Positions 26,469-36,110 of a stretch of DNA of 64,000 nt are shown one piece after another. Made by a program: the position numbers and the translations under genes. This stretch comes from Salivita marina (GTDB lineage: Bacteria > Pseudomonadota > Gammaproteobacteria > Pseudomonadales > Azotimanducaceae), in assembly GCA_038144425.1 (NCBI GenBank), contig JAYQNS010000002.1:496001-560000 (forward strand), written 5' to 3'. The notes under the pieces were generated by a model. That model worked only from the letters and a program-made list of their open reading frames with translations, was not told the origin of the DNA and did no database searches. Numbering within the stretch: the stretch's first letter is position 1; each line of letters begins with the position of its first letter.

Positions 26469-27779
26469 ATGGCCAAAATCCAATCTATCCGGGGCATGCC
26501 CGATGTCCTGCCCGATGCCAGCGCTATGCGCCTTTGGGTCGAAGATCGACTGAAGGCTGTGCTGGCTCGCTACGGCTACGCGCAGGTTCGCATGCCCATC
26601 GTGGAGGCGACTGCGCTGTTCGCCCGGGGCGTGGGGGACGGCACCGATATTGTCGAAAAGGAGATGTACACCTTCGAAGACCGGAGCGGTGAGTCGCTGA
26701 CCCTTCGCCCAGAAGGGACTGCGGGCTGCGTGCGCCTCTGTGAGGAGCACGGCCTGCTCTATAACCAAACGCAGCGCCTTTGGTATCAGGGCCCCATGTT
26801 TCGCTACGAGCGGCCCCAGAAGGGGCGTTACCGGCAGTTTGAGCAGCTTGGGGTGGAATGCTTTGGCTTTGCCGGCCCCGCTATCGATGCCGAGCTCCTG
26901 GGCCTGTGCGCCGACTTCTGGACTGAGCTGGGGGTTCGGGAAGCCCTGACCCTGGAGCTCAATACGCTAGGGTCTCCGGAGTCCCGAGCGGCCTATAGGG
27001 ACGCGCTTCTGGCCTACCTTCGGCCCCTGGCAGACCGGCTCGACGAGGACAGCCAGCGCCGCCTCGAACGTAACCCGCTGCGCATCCTTGACTCGAAGGA
27101 CCCAGAGACGCAGGCGCTTCTTACTGATGCACCGGACCTTGCGACGTGCCTAGATGAGACCTCCCGGGCCCACTTTGATGATCTGCGCCGTTATTTGGAT
27201 GCGCTGGCCATTCCCCATGTGGTGAATCCGCGGATTGTGCGGGGCCTCGACTACTACACGCACACGGTCTTCGAGTGGACCACCACGGCCCTTGGTGCGC
27301 AGGGGACGGTCTGCGGTGGGGGACGCTATGATGGCCTGGTAGAGCGGCTTGGCGGACGTCCCACCCCGGGCATCGGCTTTGCCATGGGCCTGGAGCGCCT
27401 GACCTTGCTTGTCGAATCCCTTGGGCGAGCCCCGGCGGAGGCGGCGCCCCTGGATGTCTACGTGCTCGCCCTGGATGAAGCGCACAGCGCAGAAGCGCTC
27501 GCGCTCGGGCAGCGCCTTCGTCAAGCGCTTCCGGCGCTCGCGGTGCGGGTGCACTGCAGTGGGGGCAAAGCGAAGGCGCGGTTCAAGAAGGCTGATGCCA
27601 GCGGGGCGCGCTACGCGCTGATTTTAGGGGAAAGGGAAATCGCCGAAGGCACGGTAGCCGTGAAGCCCCTTCGAGAGGTTGAGGCAGGGCAAACCACCTG
27701 GACCCTTGCGGCGCTGGTGGATCATTGGCGCGGGGGTTTGCCTTCGCCGAGCAGTACGGACGTATCGACAAGGAGATAG
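26469..27779 (+). CDS. hisS: histidyl-tRNA synthetase
   Basis: Class II synthetase, 436 residues. Motif 2 is visible in LWYQGPMFRYERPQKGRYRQ, the HisRS-specific loop in RGLDYYTHTVFEW, and motif 3 in GIGFAMGLERL. A C-terminal anticodon-binding domain follows from about residue 325. It overlaps nothing and is followed 5 bases later by yfgM. Confidence 0.98.
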   Translation: MAKIQSIRGMPDVLPDASAMRLWVEDRLKAVLARYGYAQVRMPIVEATALFARGVGDGTDIVEKEMYTFEDRSGESLTLRPEGTAGCVRLCEEHGLLYNQTQRLWYQGPMFRYERPQKGRYRQFEQLGVECFGFAGPAIDAELLGLCADFWTELGVREALTLELNTLGSPESRAAYRDALLAYLRPLADRLDEDSQRRLERNPLRILDSKDPETQALLTDAPDLATCLDETSRAHFDDLRRYLDALAIPHVVNPRIVRGLDYYTHTVFEWTTTALGAQGTVCGGGRYDGLVERLGGRPTPGIGFAMGLERLTLLVESLGRAPAEAAPLDVYVLALDEAHSAEALALGQRLRQALPALAVRVHCSGGKAKARFKKADASGARYALILGEREIAEGTVAVKPLREVEAGQTTWTLAALVDHWRGGLPSPSSTDVSTRR

Positions 27780-27784
27780 GCGCG

Positions 27785-28450
27785 GTGACCGATGTAGAGA
27801 GCGACGAGGAACTCGTCGAACTGATTCAGCGGAGCTGGGAGCGCTATGGCGTCTCGCTGGTGGTGGGCGTGGTACTCGCTCTCGGCGGCGTGCTGGGCTG
27901 GCGCAGCTACGAGGCCCATGAGGTCGAGACCGCCGAGGCGGCGTCCACGGCTTTCTATCGCTATCAGCAGGCCCGGGCGGAGGGCCGGGACGCCGATGCG
28001 GCGCTGGAGGCTGCGCGCTTAACGGAAGCCCACGGCGATACGGCCTATGCCCTTTTCCTCGCATTGGGAAATGCCCGGGATGCGGTGGAAGCGGGTGACT
28101 TGACGGCAGCAAAGGCGGCACTGGAGTCGGGGCTCTCCCTTGCGCCCACGGAAGCCCTGAAGGATGTGGTTCGCCTGCGCCTGGCACGCCTTGCTCTGGC
28201 AGGCGACGAGGGCGGGGAAGCGGCCCTTCGCTATCTGGAGGCGATTCGCCAGGGCGAGACGATGGCAGGGGTGGCCGAGCTCCGCGGGGATGCGTTAGCA
28301 AGCCTGGGGGCCTTTGCGGAGGCCCGGGCAGCCTATGCGGCGGCCCTGGCGGCGGGGGAGGGAGCCTTGCCCATCGTCTCCATGAAATTAGATGCGCTGC
28401 CCGCGGAAGATGCTAAAGCAGCGGCGGCCATGGAAGACGATCCCTCGTGA
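27785..28450 (+). CDS. yfgM: YfgM/ancillary SecYEG translocon subunit
   Basis: 221-residue bitopic inner-membrane protein that associates with SecYEG and periplasmic chaperones. N-terminal cytoplasmic stretch (ESDEELVELIQRSWERYG), one membrane segment (VSLVVGVVLALGGVLGW), then a periplasmic TPR-like domain rich in Ala. GTG 27785 is chosen because AAGGAG lies 9 bases upstream; the longer frame from 27725 overlaps hisS. The stop overlaps the bamB start (GTGA). Confidence 0.9.
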   Translation: MTDVESDEELVELIQRSWERYGVSLVVGVVLALGGVLGWRSYEAHEVETAEAASTAFYRYQQARAEGRDADAALEAARLTEAHGDTAYALFLALGNARDAVEAGDLTAAKAALESGLSLAPTEALKDVVRLRLARLALAGDEGGEAALRYLEAIRQGETMAGVAELRGDALASLGAFAEARAAYAAALAAGEGALPIVSMKLDALPAEDAKAAAAMEDDPS

Positions 28451-29673
28451 CCTTACTGCTGAAGCGCCTCGCCCTCTCAGGACTGATTACCCTAGCCCTC
28501 GGGGGTTGTAGCTGGTTTGGGGATGATAAGAACCCGGACCTTGAGCCCATGCCGCTCATGATTTTTGAGCCCGAAGGGGACCTCAGAGAACTGTGGTCCG
28601 TGCAGGTGGGGGATGGACAGGGCAAGCGCTACACGCGCCTGCGTCCGGCGCTGGTAGACGACACGCTGTTCGTCGCCGATGCCTACGGGTTGGTGGAAGC
28701 GCGAGCCTTGAGTGACGGCGAATTGCGCTGGCGAGCCCGCATAGGAGCACCCGATGGTAACTGGGCATCAAAGCTGAATCTCCTGGCTCGGGATAACGAC
28801 AACGGTAGCTTCGTCACCGGTGGCGTGGGGGCGGACGCCTACACCGTGCTTCTTGGTACGCGAGATGGCGTGGTTCATGCCCTCCGGGCCGATGACGGGG
28901 AGCCGCTTTGGACTGCGCAGTTGTCCTCGGAAATCTTGAGCCCCCCGGCGGTGAACCGGGACCTTGTGCTGGTGCTTACGAGCGATGGCCGGTTGACGGC
29001 GCTGAGTCGTTCCGATGGGACGCGCCTTTGGTCCTATGACACCCAGGTGCCCGTGCTGACCCTGCGCGGGGGCAGTGCGCCTATTCTTAGTGGCGGCTTC
29101 GCTCTTGGGGGCTTTGCGAGCGGGCGCCTTGTCACTCTGCGGGCTAGCAATGGGCAAGTTCGCTGGGAAAACGCCGTGGGCCTGCCCGCGGGGCGGAGCG
29201 AGCTTGAGCGCATCGCCGATGTCGACTCTACGCCCCTGCTCAAGGGCGGCGTGGTGTTTGTGGTGGGCTATCAGGGCGCGGTGAAGGCGCTTCGCCTCCA
29301 GGATGGGCAAGCACTCTGGGAGCGTCCGCTCTCGAGCTACGGTGCCTTGGCGGAGGGCTACGGCGCGGTGTTCGTCACCGACGATGCCGGGTCCCTTTTT
29401 GCCCTCGACCAGAATGACGGCGTGGTGAGCTGGCAGCAGCCCGGCCTAGCGCGCCGGGGCGTGACCGGGCCGGCGGTGGCCGGGGCGAATCTCATGGTTG
29501 CCGATGAGGAAGGCTACGTGCACCTCTTCGCGCAGGCGGACGGTCGCCCTCTGGCGCGGCGCCGAGTCGATCGCAAAGGCGTGCGCCTCGCACCCCTGGG
29601 TGACGATGACGTGTTCTACGTGTATAGCAATCGCGGGCGCCTCCAGGCCTTGCGGTTCGAAGCCTCCCCGTGA
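28447..29673 (+). CDS. bamB: outer membrane assembly lipoprotein BamB
   Basis: Eight-bladed PQQ-type beta-propeller of the BAM complex that inserts beta-barrel proteins in the outer membrane. 408 residues with a lipoprotein signal ending ALGGCSWF, and repeated blades containing motifs such as DGELRWRARIG, DGEPLWTAQLSSE and DGQALWERPLSSY. The order hisS-yfgM-bamB-der is the conserved one. Confidence 0.96.
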   Translation: MTLLLKRLALSGLITLALGGCSWFGDDKNPDLEPMPLMIFEPEGDLRELWSVQVGDGQGKRYTRLRPALVDDTLFVADAYGLVEARALSDGELRWRARIGAPDGNWASKLNLLARDNDNGSFVTGGVGADAYTVLLGTRDGVVHALRADDGEPLWTAQLSSEILSPPAVNRDLVLVLTSDGRLTALSRSDGTRLWSYDTQVPVLTLRGGSAPILSGGFALGGFASGRLVTLRASNGQVRWENAVGLPAGRSELERIADVDSTPLLKGGVVFVVGYQGAVKALRLQDGQALWERPLSSYGALAEGYGAVFVTDDAGSLFALDQNDGVVSWQQPGLARRGVTGPAVAGANLMVADEEGYVHLFAQADGRPLARRRVDRKGVRLAPLGDDDVFYVYSNRGRLQALRFEASP

Positions 29674-29683
29674 GTTCCGGTCC

Positions 29684-31078
29684 ATGACTGGCACCCTGGC
29701 CCTGGTGGGCCGCCCAAACGTGGGAAAATCGACGCTATTTAATCGTCTCACCCGAAGCCGCGATGCCCTTGTGGCCGATTTGCCCGGGCTCACTCGGGAT
29801 CGTCAATACGGGACGGCGCTGCTAGCTGGCCGCCGTCTGGTCCTCATCGATACCGGGGGGCTGTCGGGGGAAGAGGTAGGCATCGATAGCGCCATGGCTC
29901 AGCAAACGCTTCAGGCTGTGGAAGAGGCAGATCGGGTTTTGTTTATGGTAGACGGGCGTGCGGGTCTCACCGCCGGCGATGAGCTAATTGCCGAACAGCT
30001 TCGACGCATGGGCCGGGAAGCGCACCTTATCGTCAATAAGGTAGACGGGGTCGGTGACGATGCGGCCCTTGCCGAATTTGCCAGCCTAGGTTTTGGGGAG
30101 CCCTTGCCCATTTCGGCGGCTCATGGCCGGGGCTTGCGCACCCTGGAAGACACCATCGGCAATTTGTTTCCCGAAGCGTTGACGGAAGAGGAGGAGGCGG
30201 CCCGAGGCCTCGTGGTGAGCGTGGTGGGCCGTCCCAACGTTGGTAAATCGACCCTCATCAACCGCATGCTTGGGGAAGAACGGGTAGTGGTCTTCGACCA
30301 GGCGGGCACCACCCGGGATAGCATCTTCATTCCCTACGAGCGCGATGGCCAGCGTTACACCCTAGTGGACACGGCCGGCGTGCGGCGACGCGGTAAGGTT
30401 AGCGAAACCGTCGAAAAGTTCAGCATCGTTAAAACGCTGGCAGCGATCGATGCGGCTGGCGTAGTCGTGTTGCTCGTTGATGCCCGGGAGGGGCTGGTGG
30501 AGCAGGATCTGCACCTGCTGGGCACGGTGCTTGAATATGGCCGGGCCGTGGTGCTGGCCGTGAACAAGTGGGACGGCATGACCCCAGATGACCGCGCCCG
30601 GGTGAAGGATACCCTTGGACGCCGGCTGAACTTCATTCCTTGGCTGCGGATCCACTTCATCTCTGCCAAGCACGGCACGGGCGTGGGAACGCTCTATGGC
30701 GCGGTGGCTGAGGCCTGGGACAGCGCCATGCGCAAAATGCCAACGCCGAAGCTCACCGCGGTGCTGGAAGGGGCGGTGCAGGAGCACGCGCCGCCGCTGC
30801 ACCAGGGGCGGCGCATCAAGCTGCGCTACGCCCACCAGGGGGGGCACCGGCCACCGCGGATTATCATCCACGGCAATCAAACGGAGCACCTGCCCCAGGC
30901 CTACATTCGCTTCCTAGAGAAGCGCTTCCGGGAGCACTTTAAGCTGGTGGGGACGCCCCTGGTGGTGGGCTTTAAGGGGTCCGAGAACCCCTTCGCCGGC
31001 CGACGTAACACGCTGACGCCGCGGCAGCAGCGGAAGCGGCAGCGACTGATGAAGCACATCAAGAAGAATAAGCGCTAG
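29684..31078 (+). CDS. der: ribosome-assembly GTPase Der (EngA)
   Basis: GTPase with two tandem G domains and a C-terminal KH-like domain, required for 50S maturation. 464 residues from ATG 29684. P-loops GRPNVGKSTLFN (residues 8-19) and GRPNVGKSTLIN, and switch II DTGG and DTAG, are visible. The C-terminus is basic (RQQRKRQRLMKHIKKNKR). The upstream open frame lies inside bamB and is not coding. The stop is immediately followed by a Pho box. Confidence 0.98.
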   Translation: MTGTLALVGRPNVGKSTLFNRLTRSRDALVADLPGLTRDRQYGTALLAGRRLVLIDTGGLSGEEVGIDSAMAQQTLQAVEEADRVLFMVDGRAGLTAGDELIAEQLRRMGREAHLIVNKVDGVGDDAALAEFASLGFGEPLPISAAHGRGLRTLEDTIGNLFPEALTEEEEAARGLVVSVVGRPNVGKSTLINRMLGEERVVVFDQAGTTRDSIFIPYERDGQRYTLVDTAGVRRRGKVSETVEKFSIVKTLAAIDAAGVVVLLVDAREGLVEQDLHLLGTVLEYGRAVVLAVNKWDGMTPDDRARVKDTLGRRLNFIPWLRIHFISAKHGTGVGTLYGAVAEAWDSAMRKMPTPKLTAVLEGAVQEHAPPLHQGRRIKLRYAHQGGHRPPRIIIHGNQTEHLPQAYIRFLEKRFREHFKLVGTPLVVGFKGSENPFAGRRNTLTPRQQRKRQRLMKHIKKNKR

Positions 31079-31107
31079 CTGTCATACCCCCTTCATAAAA
31101 CTGTCAG
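31079..31107 (+). promoter_or_regulatory. Pho box (three 11-bp direct repeats)
   Basis: Three heptamers at exact 11-base spacing: CTGTCAT (31079-31085), CCTTCAT (31090-31096) and CTGTCAG (31101-31107), separated by ACCC and AAAA. This matches the PhoB-binding consensus of CTGTCAT units with 4-base linkers. It lies 88 bases upstream of the lipoprotein gene at 31195. PhoB itself is not in this window. Confidence 0.8.
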
Positions 31108-31194
31108 CTAGCCGTAAGCGAACGATCACGAGAATTTCACCTTGGCGCTCCATGGTGGCGGGCGATCGATGCCTATCCACCCGAAGGAGCCCTT

Positions 31195-32997
31195 ATGAAT
31201 TTCAAAATGAAAGGCCTCGCGGCCGCCATGATCTGTGCCAGCTTCGTCCTGGCTGGCTGTGAAGGGGATGATGGCACCCCCGGCGGGACCGGTCCCGGAG
31301 GGGCCACCGGCGCAACAGGCGCCGCCGGCGCCGATGGGGTGGACGCTTCCCGCACCGCCATTTCCCTCTCTTTCCTGGGTCGCGGCTTTAACCCTGACGC
31401 GGCCTTTGATGGCTCCGCGGCAGAGATCGTCGATTTCGATCCCGCTACCGCACAAGCCTTCGTGGTGAATGCGCAGGCGGGCGGTGTCGATATCTTTAGC
31501 CTAGCGGCCCCGGCGAATCCGACCTTCGTTGAAGAGCTCAATGTCGCCGCTGACGTGGCTGCGGCCATCGACGGCATTGCGGCCGCAGATCTTGGCGCCG
31601 TCAACAGAGTCGCGATTCACAGCGCCAGCAACACCATGGCTGTGGCCATTGCCGCCGAGCCGGAAACGAGTAACGGCTACGTCGCTTTCTATCAAACGTC
31701 CGACAGCACCTTCCTCGCCGCGGTCGAAGTGGGCGCGCTGCCCGACTCCGTGGCGATTTCTCCCGATGGCAACACGGTGGTGGTGGCCAATGAGGGGCAG
31801 CCGAGCGGCGATTACTCAATCGATCCGGCTGGGTCCATCAGTGTCATCGATATTTCCGCCGGGGCGTCCACCCTGGCCGCAGCCAACGTGACCTCCGTGA
31901 CCTTCGATGGCCTTGTGGCTGCCGATCTCCCTGGCGTCCGGATCTCGGGCCCCGGTGGAGACATCGCCGCAGCCCTTGAGCCGGAATATTTGGCCATTAG
32001 CGACGATAGCGCGACGGCCTATGTCTCCCTGCAGGAAAACAACGCCATCGCCGAGGTGGACCTCGCGACGGGCACCCTCACCGACGTTTGGGCCCTGGGC
32101 TTCAAGGATCACCGGAATCCGGGCAACGAGCTGGATGTCAGCAACCGCGACGACGTCATCAATATTCGTAACTGGCCCGTCTATGGCGTCTACATGCCCG
32201 ATTCCGTGGCCACCTACACGGTGAATGGGGTGCCCTACGTGGTGACCGCCAACGAGGGGGATTCCCGGGATTACGCGGCGCACGTCGATGAGCTTCGGAT
32301 TAAGGACATCGGCGGCACCAACAGCCTGTCTCTGCCGCTAGCGGACGTCCTCACCTTCGGTGCGGATTACAATCAGGATGGGGTAGTGGATGCCTCTGAT
32401 TTCCTGGAGAACGAAGCCCTCGGTCGCTTGAAGATCATTACGGACCTTGGCGTCACCGGCGCGAACTGCGATGCGGCCGGCACGGAGCCGCAAAATTGCA
32501 CCTATGAGGCGCTCTACGCCTTTGGGGCCCGCTCCTTCTCCATCTTCAATGCCGAGTCCCAGACGCTGGCGTTTGATTCCGGAAATGACTTCGAGCGCAT
32601 CACCGCCGAGCGTAACCCCGCGGGCTTTAACGCCAGCAACGACAGCAACGCGGGCGACGATCGCTCCGACGACAAGGGCCCCGAGCCGGAAGGGGTGGAG
32701 CTGGCAGTCATTGATGGCCGCACCTACGCCTTCATCAACCTCGAGCGGGTCGGTGGGGTGATGGTCTATGACATCACCGAGCCAGAGCGCGCGGAGTTTG
32801 TGCAGTACGTGAACGACCGGGACTTCACCCTGGCAGACGCCGATCTTGATGCGGGGGTGACGGACCTCGGTCCGGAGATCACGCACTTTGTGTCCGCTGA
32901 GGACAGCCCCTCGGGCAACGCGCTGCTCCTCGTGAGCAACGAAGTGAGTGGCACGCTGGCGGTCTACCAGATCGACGTGCGTAGCATTTCCAACTAA
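31195..32997 (+). CDS. choice-of-anchor-I-type beta-propeller lipoprotein, probably phosphate-regulated
   Basis: 600-residue exported lipoprotein. Signal peptide ends in the lipobox LAGC, followed by collagen-like Gly-X-X triplets (residues 23-44), then a propeller-like domain with PDSVAISPDGNTVVVANEG, LGFKDHRNPGNELD and GPEPEGVELAVIDG. An EF-hand-type loop DYNQDGVVDASD occurs mid-protein, suggesting Ca2+ binding. Members of this family are often labelled alkaline phosphatase or phytase-like. The Pho box upstream supports a role in phosphate acquisition, but catalytic function is not proven. Ends in a strong terminator. Confidence 0.75.
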   Translation: MNFKMKGLAAAMICASFVLAGCEGDDGTPGGTGPGGATGATGAAGADGVDASRTAISLSFLGRGFNPDAAFDGSAAEIVDFDPATAQAFVVNAQAGGVDIFSLAAPANPTFVEELNVAADVAAAIDGIAAADLGAVNRVAIHSASNTMAVAIAAEPETSNGYVAFYQTSDSTFLAAVEVGALPDSVAISPDGNTVVVANEGQPSGDYSIDPAGSISVIDISAGASTLAAANVTSVTFDGLVAADLPGVRISGPGGDIAAALEPEYLAISDDSATAYVSLQENNAIAEVDLATGTLTDVWALGFKDHRNPGNELDVSNRDDVINIRNWPVYGVYMPDSVATYTVNGVPYVVTANEGDSRDYAAHVDELRIKDIGGTNSLSLPLADVLTFGADYNQDGVVDASDFLENEALGRLKIITDLGVTGANCDAAGTEPQNCTYEALYAFGARSFSIFNAESQTLAFDSGNDFERITAERNPAGFNASNDSNAGDDRSDDKGPEPEGVELAVIDGRTYAFINLERVGGVMVYDITEPERAEFVQYVNDRDFTLADADLDAGVTDLGPEITHFVSAEDSPSGNALLLVSNEVSGTLAVYQIDVRSISN

Positions 32998-33015
32998 GCC
33001 CTTCGAAGGGTTCAG

Positions 33016-33049
33016 GGCCCCGGCCGCGTTAGCGCCCGGGGCCTTTTTT
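33016..33049 (+). terminator. intrinsic terminator after the Pho-box gene
   Basis: GGCCCCGG (33016-33023) pairs with CCGGGGCC (33036-33043) across a 12-base loop, followed by six T. The T run overlaps the stop codon of the convergent xseA. Confidence 0.9.
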
Positions 33050-34513
33050 ATGGCTCGGAGGGGTCCACGGGGCCTTCCGCAATCACCGCAAGGGTGCCGC
33101 CGGCGAGGGTCGCCTGGAGCCGGGTGCCGGGGGCCACGGCATCCGGACTTTTGAGCACCGTTCCAAAGCGCTTTCCCGTTTCCGGCTCGGTGGTGAGCAC
33201 GGCATAGCCGCGCGCCACCGTGCCCAGGGGGCTTTGGAGCTGAAGGCCCTGGGCCGCTAAGGCCAGGCGCTGAGCTAAGCGCTCCTGGCGATGGGCGAGG
33301 GCATCGCGCAGGGCCGTCTCTGCCTGGGCGACCTGCTGTTGGTGGGTGGCGATGGGGGTTTGGGGGGAGGCCCGGCGGAGCCGTTGGTTCAGGGCGCCGG
33401 TGCGATCCTTTGCTCGGGCAAGGCGCTGCACGGGAGAGGCGGCCCGTAGCCGCTGTTCGAGGGCGGTGAGCTGCTGGCGCCGGGTTTGCTGTCCGTAGCG
33501 CAGGGCGCTATGGAGCTGCCCTTCCAAAACATCGAGGCGCTGCGCGAGATGATTTAGGCGGGGCCGAGGATCCGGTAAGCGGCCGCGAAGGTGGCGCAGG
33601 CGCTCGCGCTGCTGCTGGAAGGCGAGGCGAAGGCTTCGCCGGAGGCGCCCTGTCTGGCGTTCCACGCTATGGGCGAGGGCTTCCCGGTCCGGGGTGGCCA
33701 GCTCCGCCGCTGCCGAGGGGTGGGGGCCCGCAGGTCAGCCACAAAGTCCGCGATGCTGACGTCGCTCTCATGGCCGACGGCGGCCACCACGGGGCGAGGG
33801 CAGGCGACGATAGCCCGGGCGACGTGTTCGTCATTGAACGCCCATAGGTCTTCCAGGCTGCCGCCGCCGCGCCCCGTAATGACCAGGTCCGGCGCGCCCT
33901 TGGGATCCTCTTCGCACCAGCGTCGAAGGCGCTCAAAGGCGGCGATGATTTCCCCCGGCGCCCGCTCTCCCTGCACCGCCGTCGGCAAGAGGGTGAGCTG
34001 TGCGGCAGGCCAGCGCCGGCCCAGCACCGTGAAGAGGTCCTGGATCGCGGCGCCGGTGGCTGAAGTGATCAGGGCGATATGCCGAGGTAGGGCCGGAAGG
34101 GGGCGCTTGCGCTCGACGGCGAAGAGGCCCTCGCCTTCGAGCTGCTTCCGTAGCGCCTCATAAGCAAGGCGCAGGGCGCCTTCTCCCGCGGGCTCGAGGC
34201 TCTCGGCGATAAGCTGGAATTCACCCCGATCCGGGTAGAGGCTCACCCGGGCCCGAAGCTGTACCTGGAGCCCGTTGCGGACCTCGCAGCGGACTCGCCC
34301 ATTCCGCCCCCGGAACATGGCGCAGCGCACCTGTGCCTTGGCGTCCTTCAGGGTGAAATACCAGTGGCCCGATGCCGGCCGGGAAAAGTTTGAGATCTCC
34401 CCTTCGATCTGAATCAGGCCAAATTGGCTCTCCAGAGCGACCTGCACCTCGTGGTTCAGGCGGCTCGGGGTGTAGGGCGTTTGGGTGGGGGCGACAATGC
34501 TCATGGTGGTCAT
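33048..34513 (-). CDS. xseA: exodeoxyribonuclease VII large subunit (frameshift in C4 run)
   Basis: Catalytic and DNA-binding subunit of ExoVII, degrading single-stranded DNA. The N-terminal OB-fold (EGEISNFSRPASGHWYFTLK) and the catalytic core (VITGRGGGSLEDLWAFNDE, VGHESDVSIADFVADLRAPTP) read in one frame. The long coiled-coil C-terminus (from VERQTGRLRRSLRLAF) reads in the next. Adding one base to the run GGGG at 33717-33720 (CCCC on the coding strand) restores the expected PTPSAAAELATPD and gives 488 residues. Probably sequence error. Divergent from guaB. Confidence 0.88.
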
Positions 34514-34532
34514 GCTAGCACCCTTCCTCCCC

Positions 34533-34579
34533 GGCCTCCGAAGGGTCCTTCCTCCCGGTCTTTTTTGCCTTCGGAGGCC
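34533..34579. repeat. 12-bp perfect inverted repeat over the guaB promoter
   Basis: GGCCTCCGAAGG (34533-34544) and its exact complement CCTTCGGAGGCC (34568-34579), spacer 23 bases including six T. The right arm overlaps the -35 and spacer of the guaB promoter candidate, so it could be an operator. It does not match the PurR box of Escherichia coli. Confidence 0.6.
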
Positions 34580-34593
34580 CGTCGGCGTAGCAT
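34565..34593 (+). promoter_or_regulatory. guaB promoter candidate
   Basis: TTGCCT (34565-34570), 17-base spacer, TAGCAT (34588-34593): four of six matches in each hexamer with ideal spacing, about 30 bases before the guaB start. Confidence 0.5.
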
Positions 34594-34622
34594 TGCGCGC
34601 TTACCTTTTTGGGGGCCTCGCG

Positions 34623-36092
34623 ATGCTTCGAATTGCCCACGACGCGCTCACCTTTGACGACGTTCTACTGCTGCCCGCCTTCTCCGACGTGCTGCCCTCG
34701 CAGGTGGACCTGACGACGCAGCTGACGCGCAATATCCGCCTCAATATCCCCCTACTTTCCGCCGCGATGGATACGGTGACGGAGGCGCGCCTCGCCATCG
34801 CCATGGCCCAGGAAGGGGGCATCGGCATCATTCATAAGAACATGCCCATCGAACGCCAGGCCCGAGAAGTACGGCTGGTGAAAAAGTTTGAGAGTGGCGT
34901 GATTCGGGACCCCATCACCATTGCTCCAGAAGCGACGGTGCGCCAGCTCCTCGAACTGACCCGAGAGCACGCAATCTCGGGCGTGCCCGTGGTGCGCGGC
35001 AATGATCTGCTCGGCATCGTGACCTCCCGGGACGTGCGCTTCGAGCCCGACCTCGAAACCAGGGTCAGCGAGATCATGACCCCGAAGGAGAAGCTCGTTA
35101 CGGTACCGGAGGATGCGGCGGAGGACGTGGTGCGAGATCTGCTTCACCGCCATCGCATCGAGAAGGTTCTGGTCACCAATGGTGCCTTTGAGTTGCGAGG
35201 CCTGATCACGGTCAAGGACATCAACAAGGCTCAGATGTATCCCCGAGCCTGCAAGGACAGTCAGGGGCGGCTGCGCGTTGGCGCCAGCGTGGGCACCTCC
35301 GCCGACACGGAAGCGCGGGTCGCGGCGCTGGTGGAAGCGGGCGTGGATGTCATTGTGGTGGACACGGCCCACGGCCATTCCAAGGGCGTGCTCGATCGGG
35401 TGCGCTGGCTGAAGGCCAGCTACCCGGAGCTGGACGTGATTGGCGGAAACATCGCCACTGCTGATGCCGCGCGGGCGCTGGTGGACGCCGGCGCTGATGC
35501 CGTGAAGGTGGGTATTGGCCCTGGTTCGATCTGCACTACGCGCATCGTAACGGGCATTGGCGTGCCTCAGGTGACGGCGGTGGCTAACGTGGCCGCGGCG
35601 CTGGCAGACACTGACGTCTCCGTGATCGCCGATGGCGGTGTGCGCTATTCCGGAGACCTGGCCAAGGCCGTCGTCGCCGGGGCTCATGCGGTCATGGTGG
35701 GTAGCCTCTTTGCCGGCACTGACGAGGCTCCCGGGGAAGTGGAGCTTTACCAGGGCCGGACCTACAAGGCCTATCGCGGTATGGGGTCCCTCGGCGCAAT
35801 GGATCAGGCCCACGGCTCTTCGGATCGCTATTTCCAGGGTACGGAGCGGGACGCGTCCAAGCTCGTGCCCGAAGGTATTGAGGGCCGCGTGCCTTACAAG
35901 GGCGCCATGGGCAGCATCGTGCATCAGCTGATGGGCGGGCTTCGGGCCTCCATGGGGTATACAGGATCTTCTGACATGAACACCATGCGCACCCGACCCC
36001 AGTTCGTGCAGGTGACCTCGGCGAGCATGGCGGAAAGCCATGTGCATGGGGTGAGTATCACCAAGGAAGCGCCGAACTACCCGACCCGCTAG
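34623..36092 (+). CDS. guaB: IMP dehydrogenase
   Basis: NAD-dependent oxidation of IMP to XMP, the committed step to GMP. 489 residues from ATG 34623, giving the usual start LRIAHDALTFDDVLLLPA. The TIM barrel is interrupted by a CBS pair (residues about 95-205). The catalytic loop GPGSICTTR contains the active Cys, and the flap GRVPYKG follows. Forms the guaBA operon with guaA 18 bases downstream. Confidence 0.98.
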   Translation: MLRIAHDALTFDDVLLLPAFSDVLPSQVDLTTQLTRNIRLNIPLLSAAMDTVTEARLAIAMAQEGGIGIIHKNMPIERQAREVRLVKKFESGVIRDPITIAPEATVRQLLELTREHAISGVPVVRGNDLLGIVTSRDVRFEPDLETRVSEIMTPKEKLVTVPEDAAEDVVRDLLHRHRIEKVLVTNGAFELRGLITVKDINKAQMYPRACKDSQGRLRVGASVGTSADTEARVAALVEAGVDVIVVDTAHGHSKGVLDRVRWLKASYPELDVIGGNIATADAARALVDAGADAVKVGIGPGSICTTRIVTGIGVPQVTAVANVAAALADTDVSVIADGGVRYSGDLAKAVVAGAHAVMVGSLFAGTDEAPGEVELYQGRTYKAYRGMGSLGAMDQAHGSSDRYFQGTERDASKLVPEGIEGRVPYKGAMGSIVHQLMGGLRASMGYTGSSDMNTMRTRPQFVQVTSASMAESHVHGVSITKEAPNYPTR

Positions 36093-36110
36093 GGCTAAGC
36101 GAGAGCCGCC

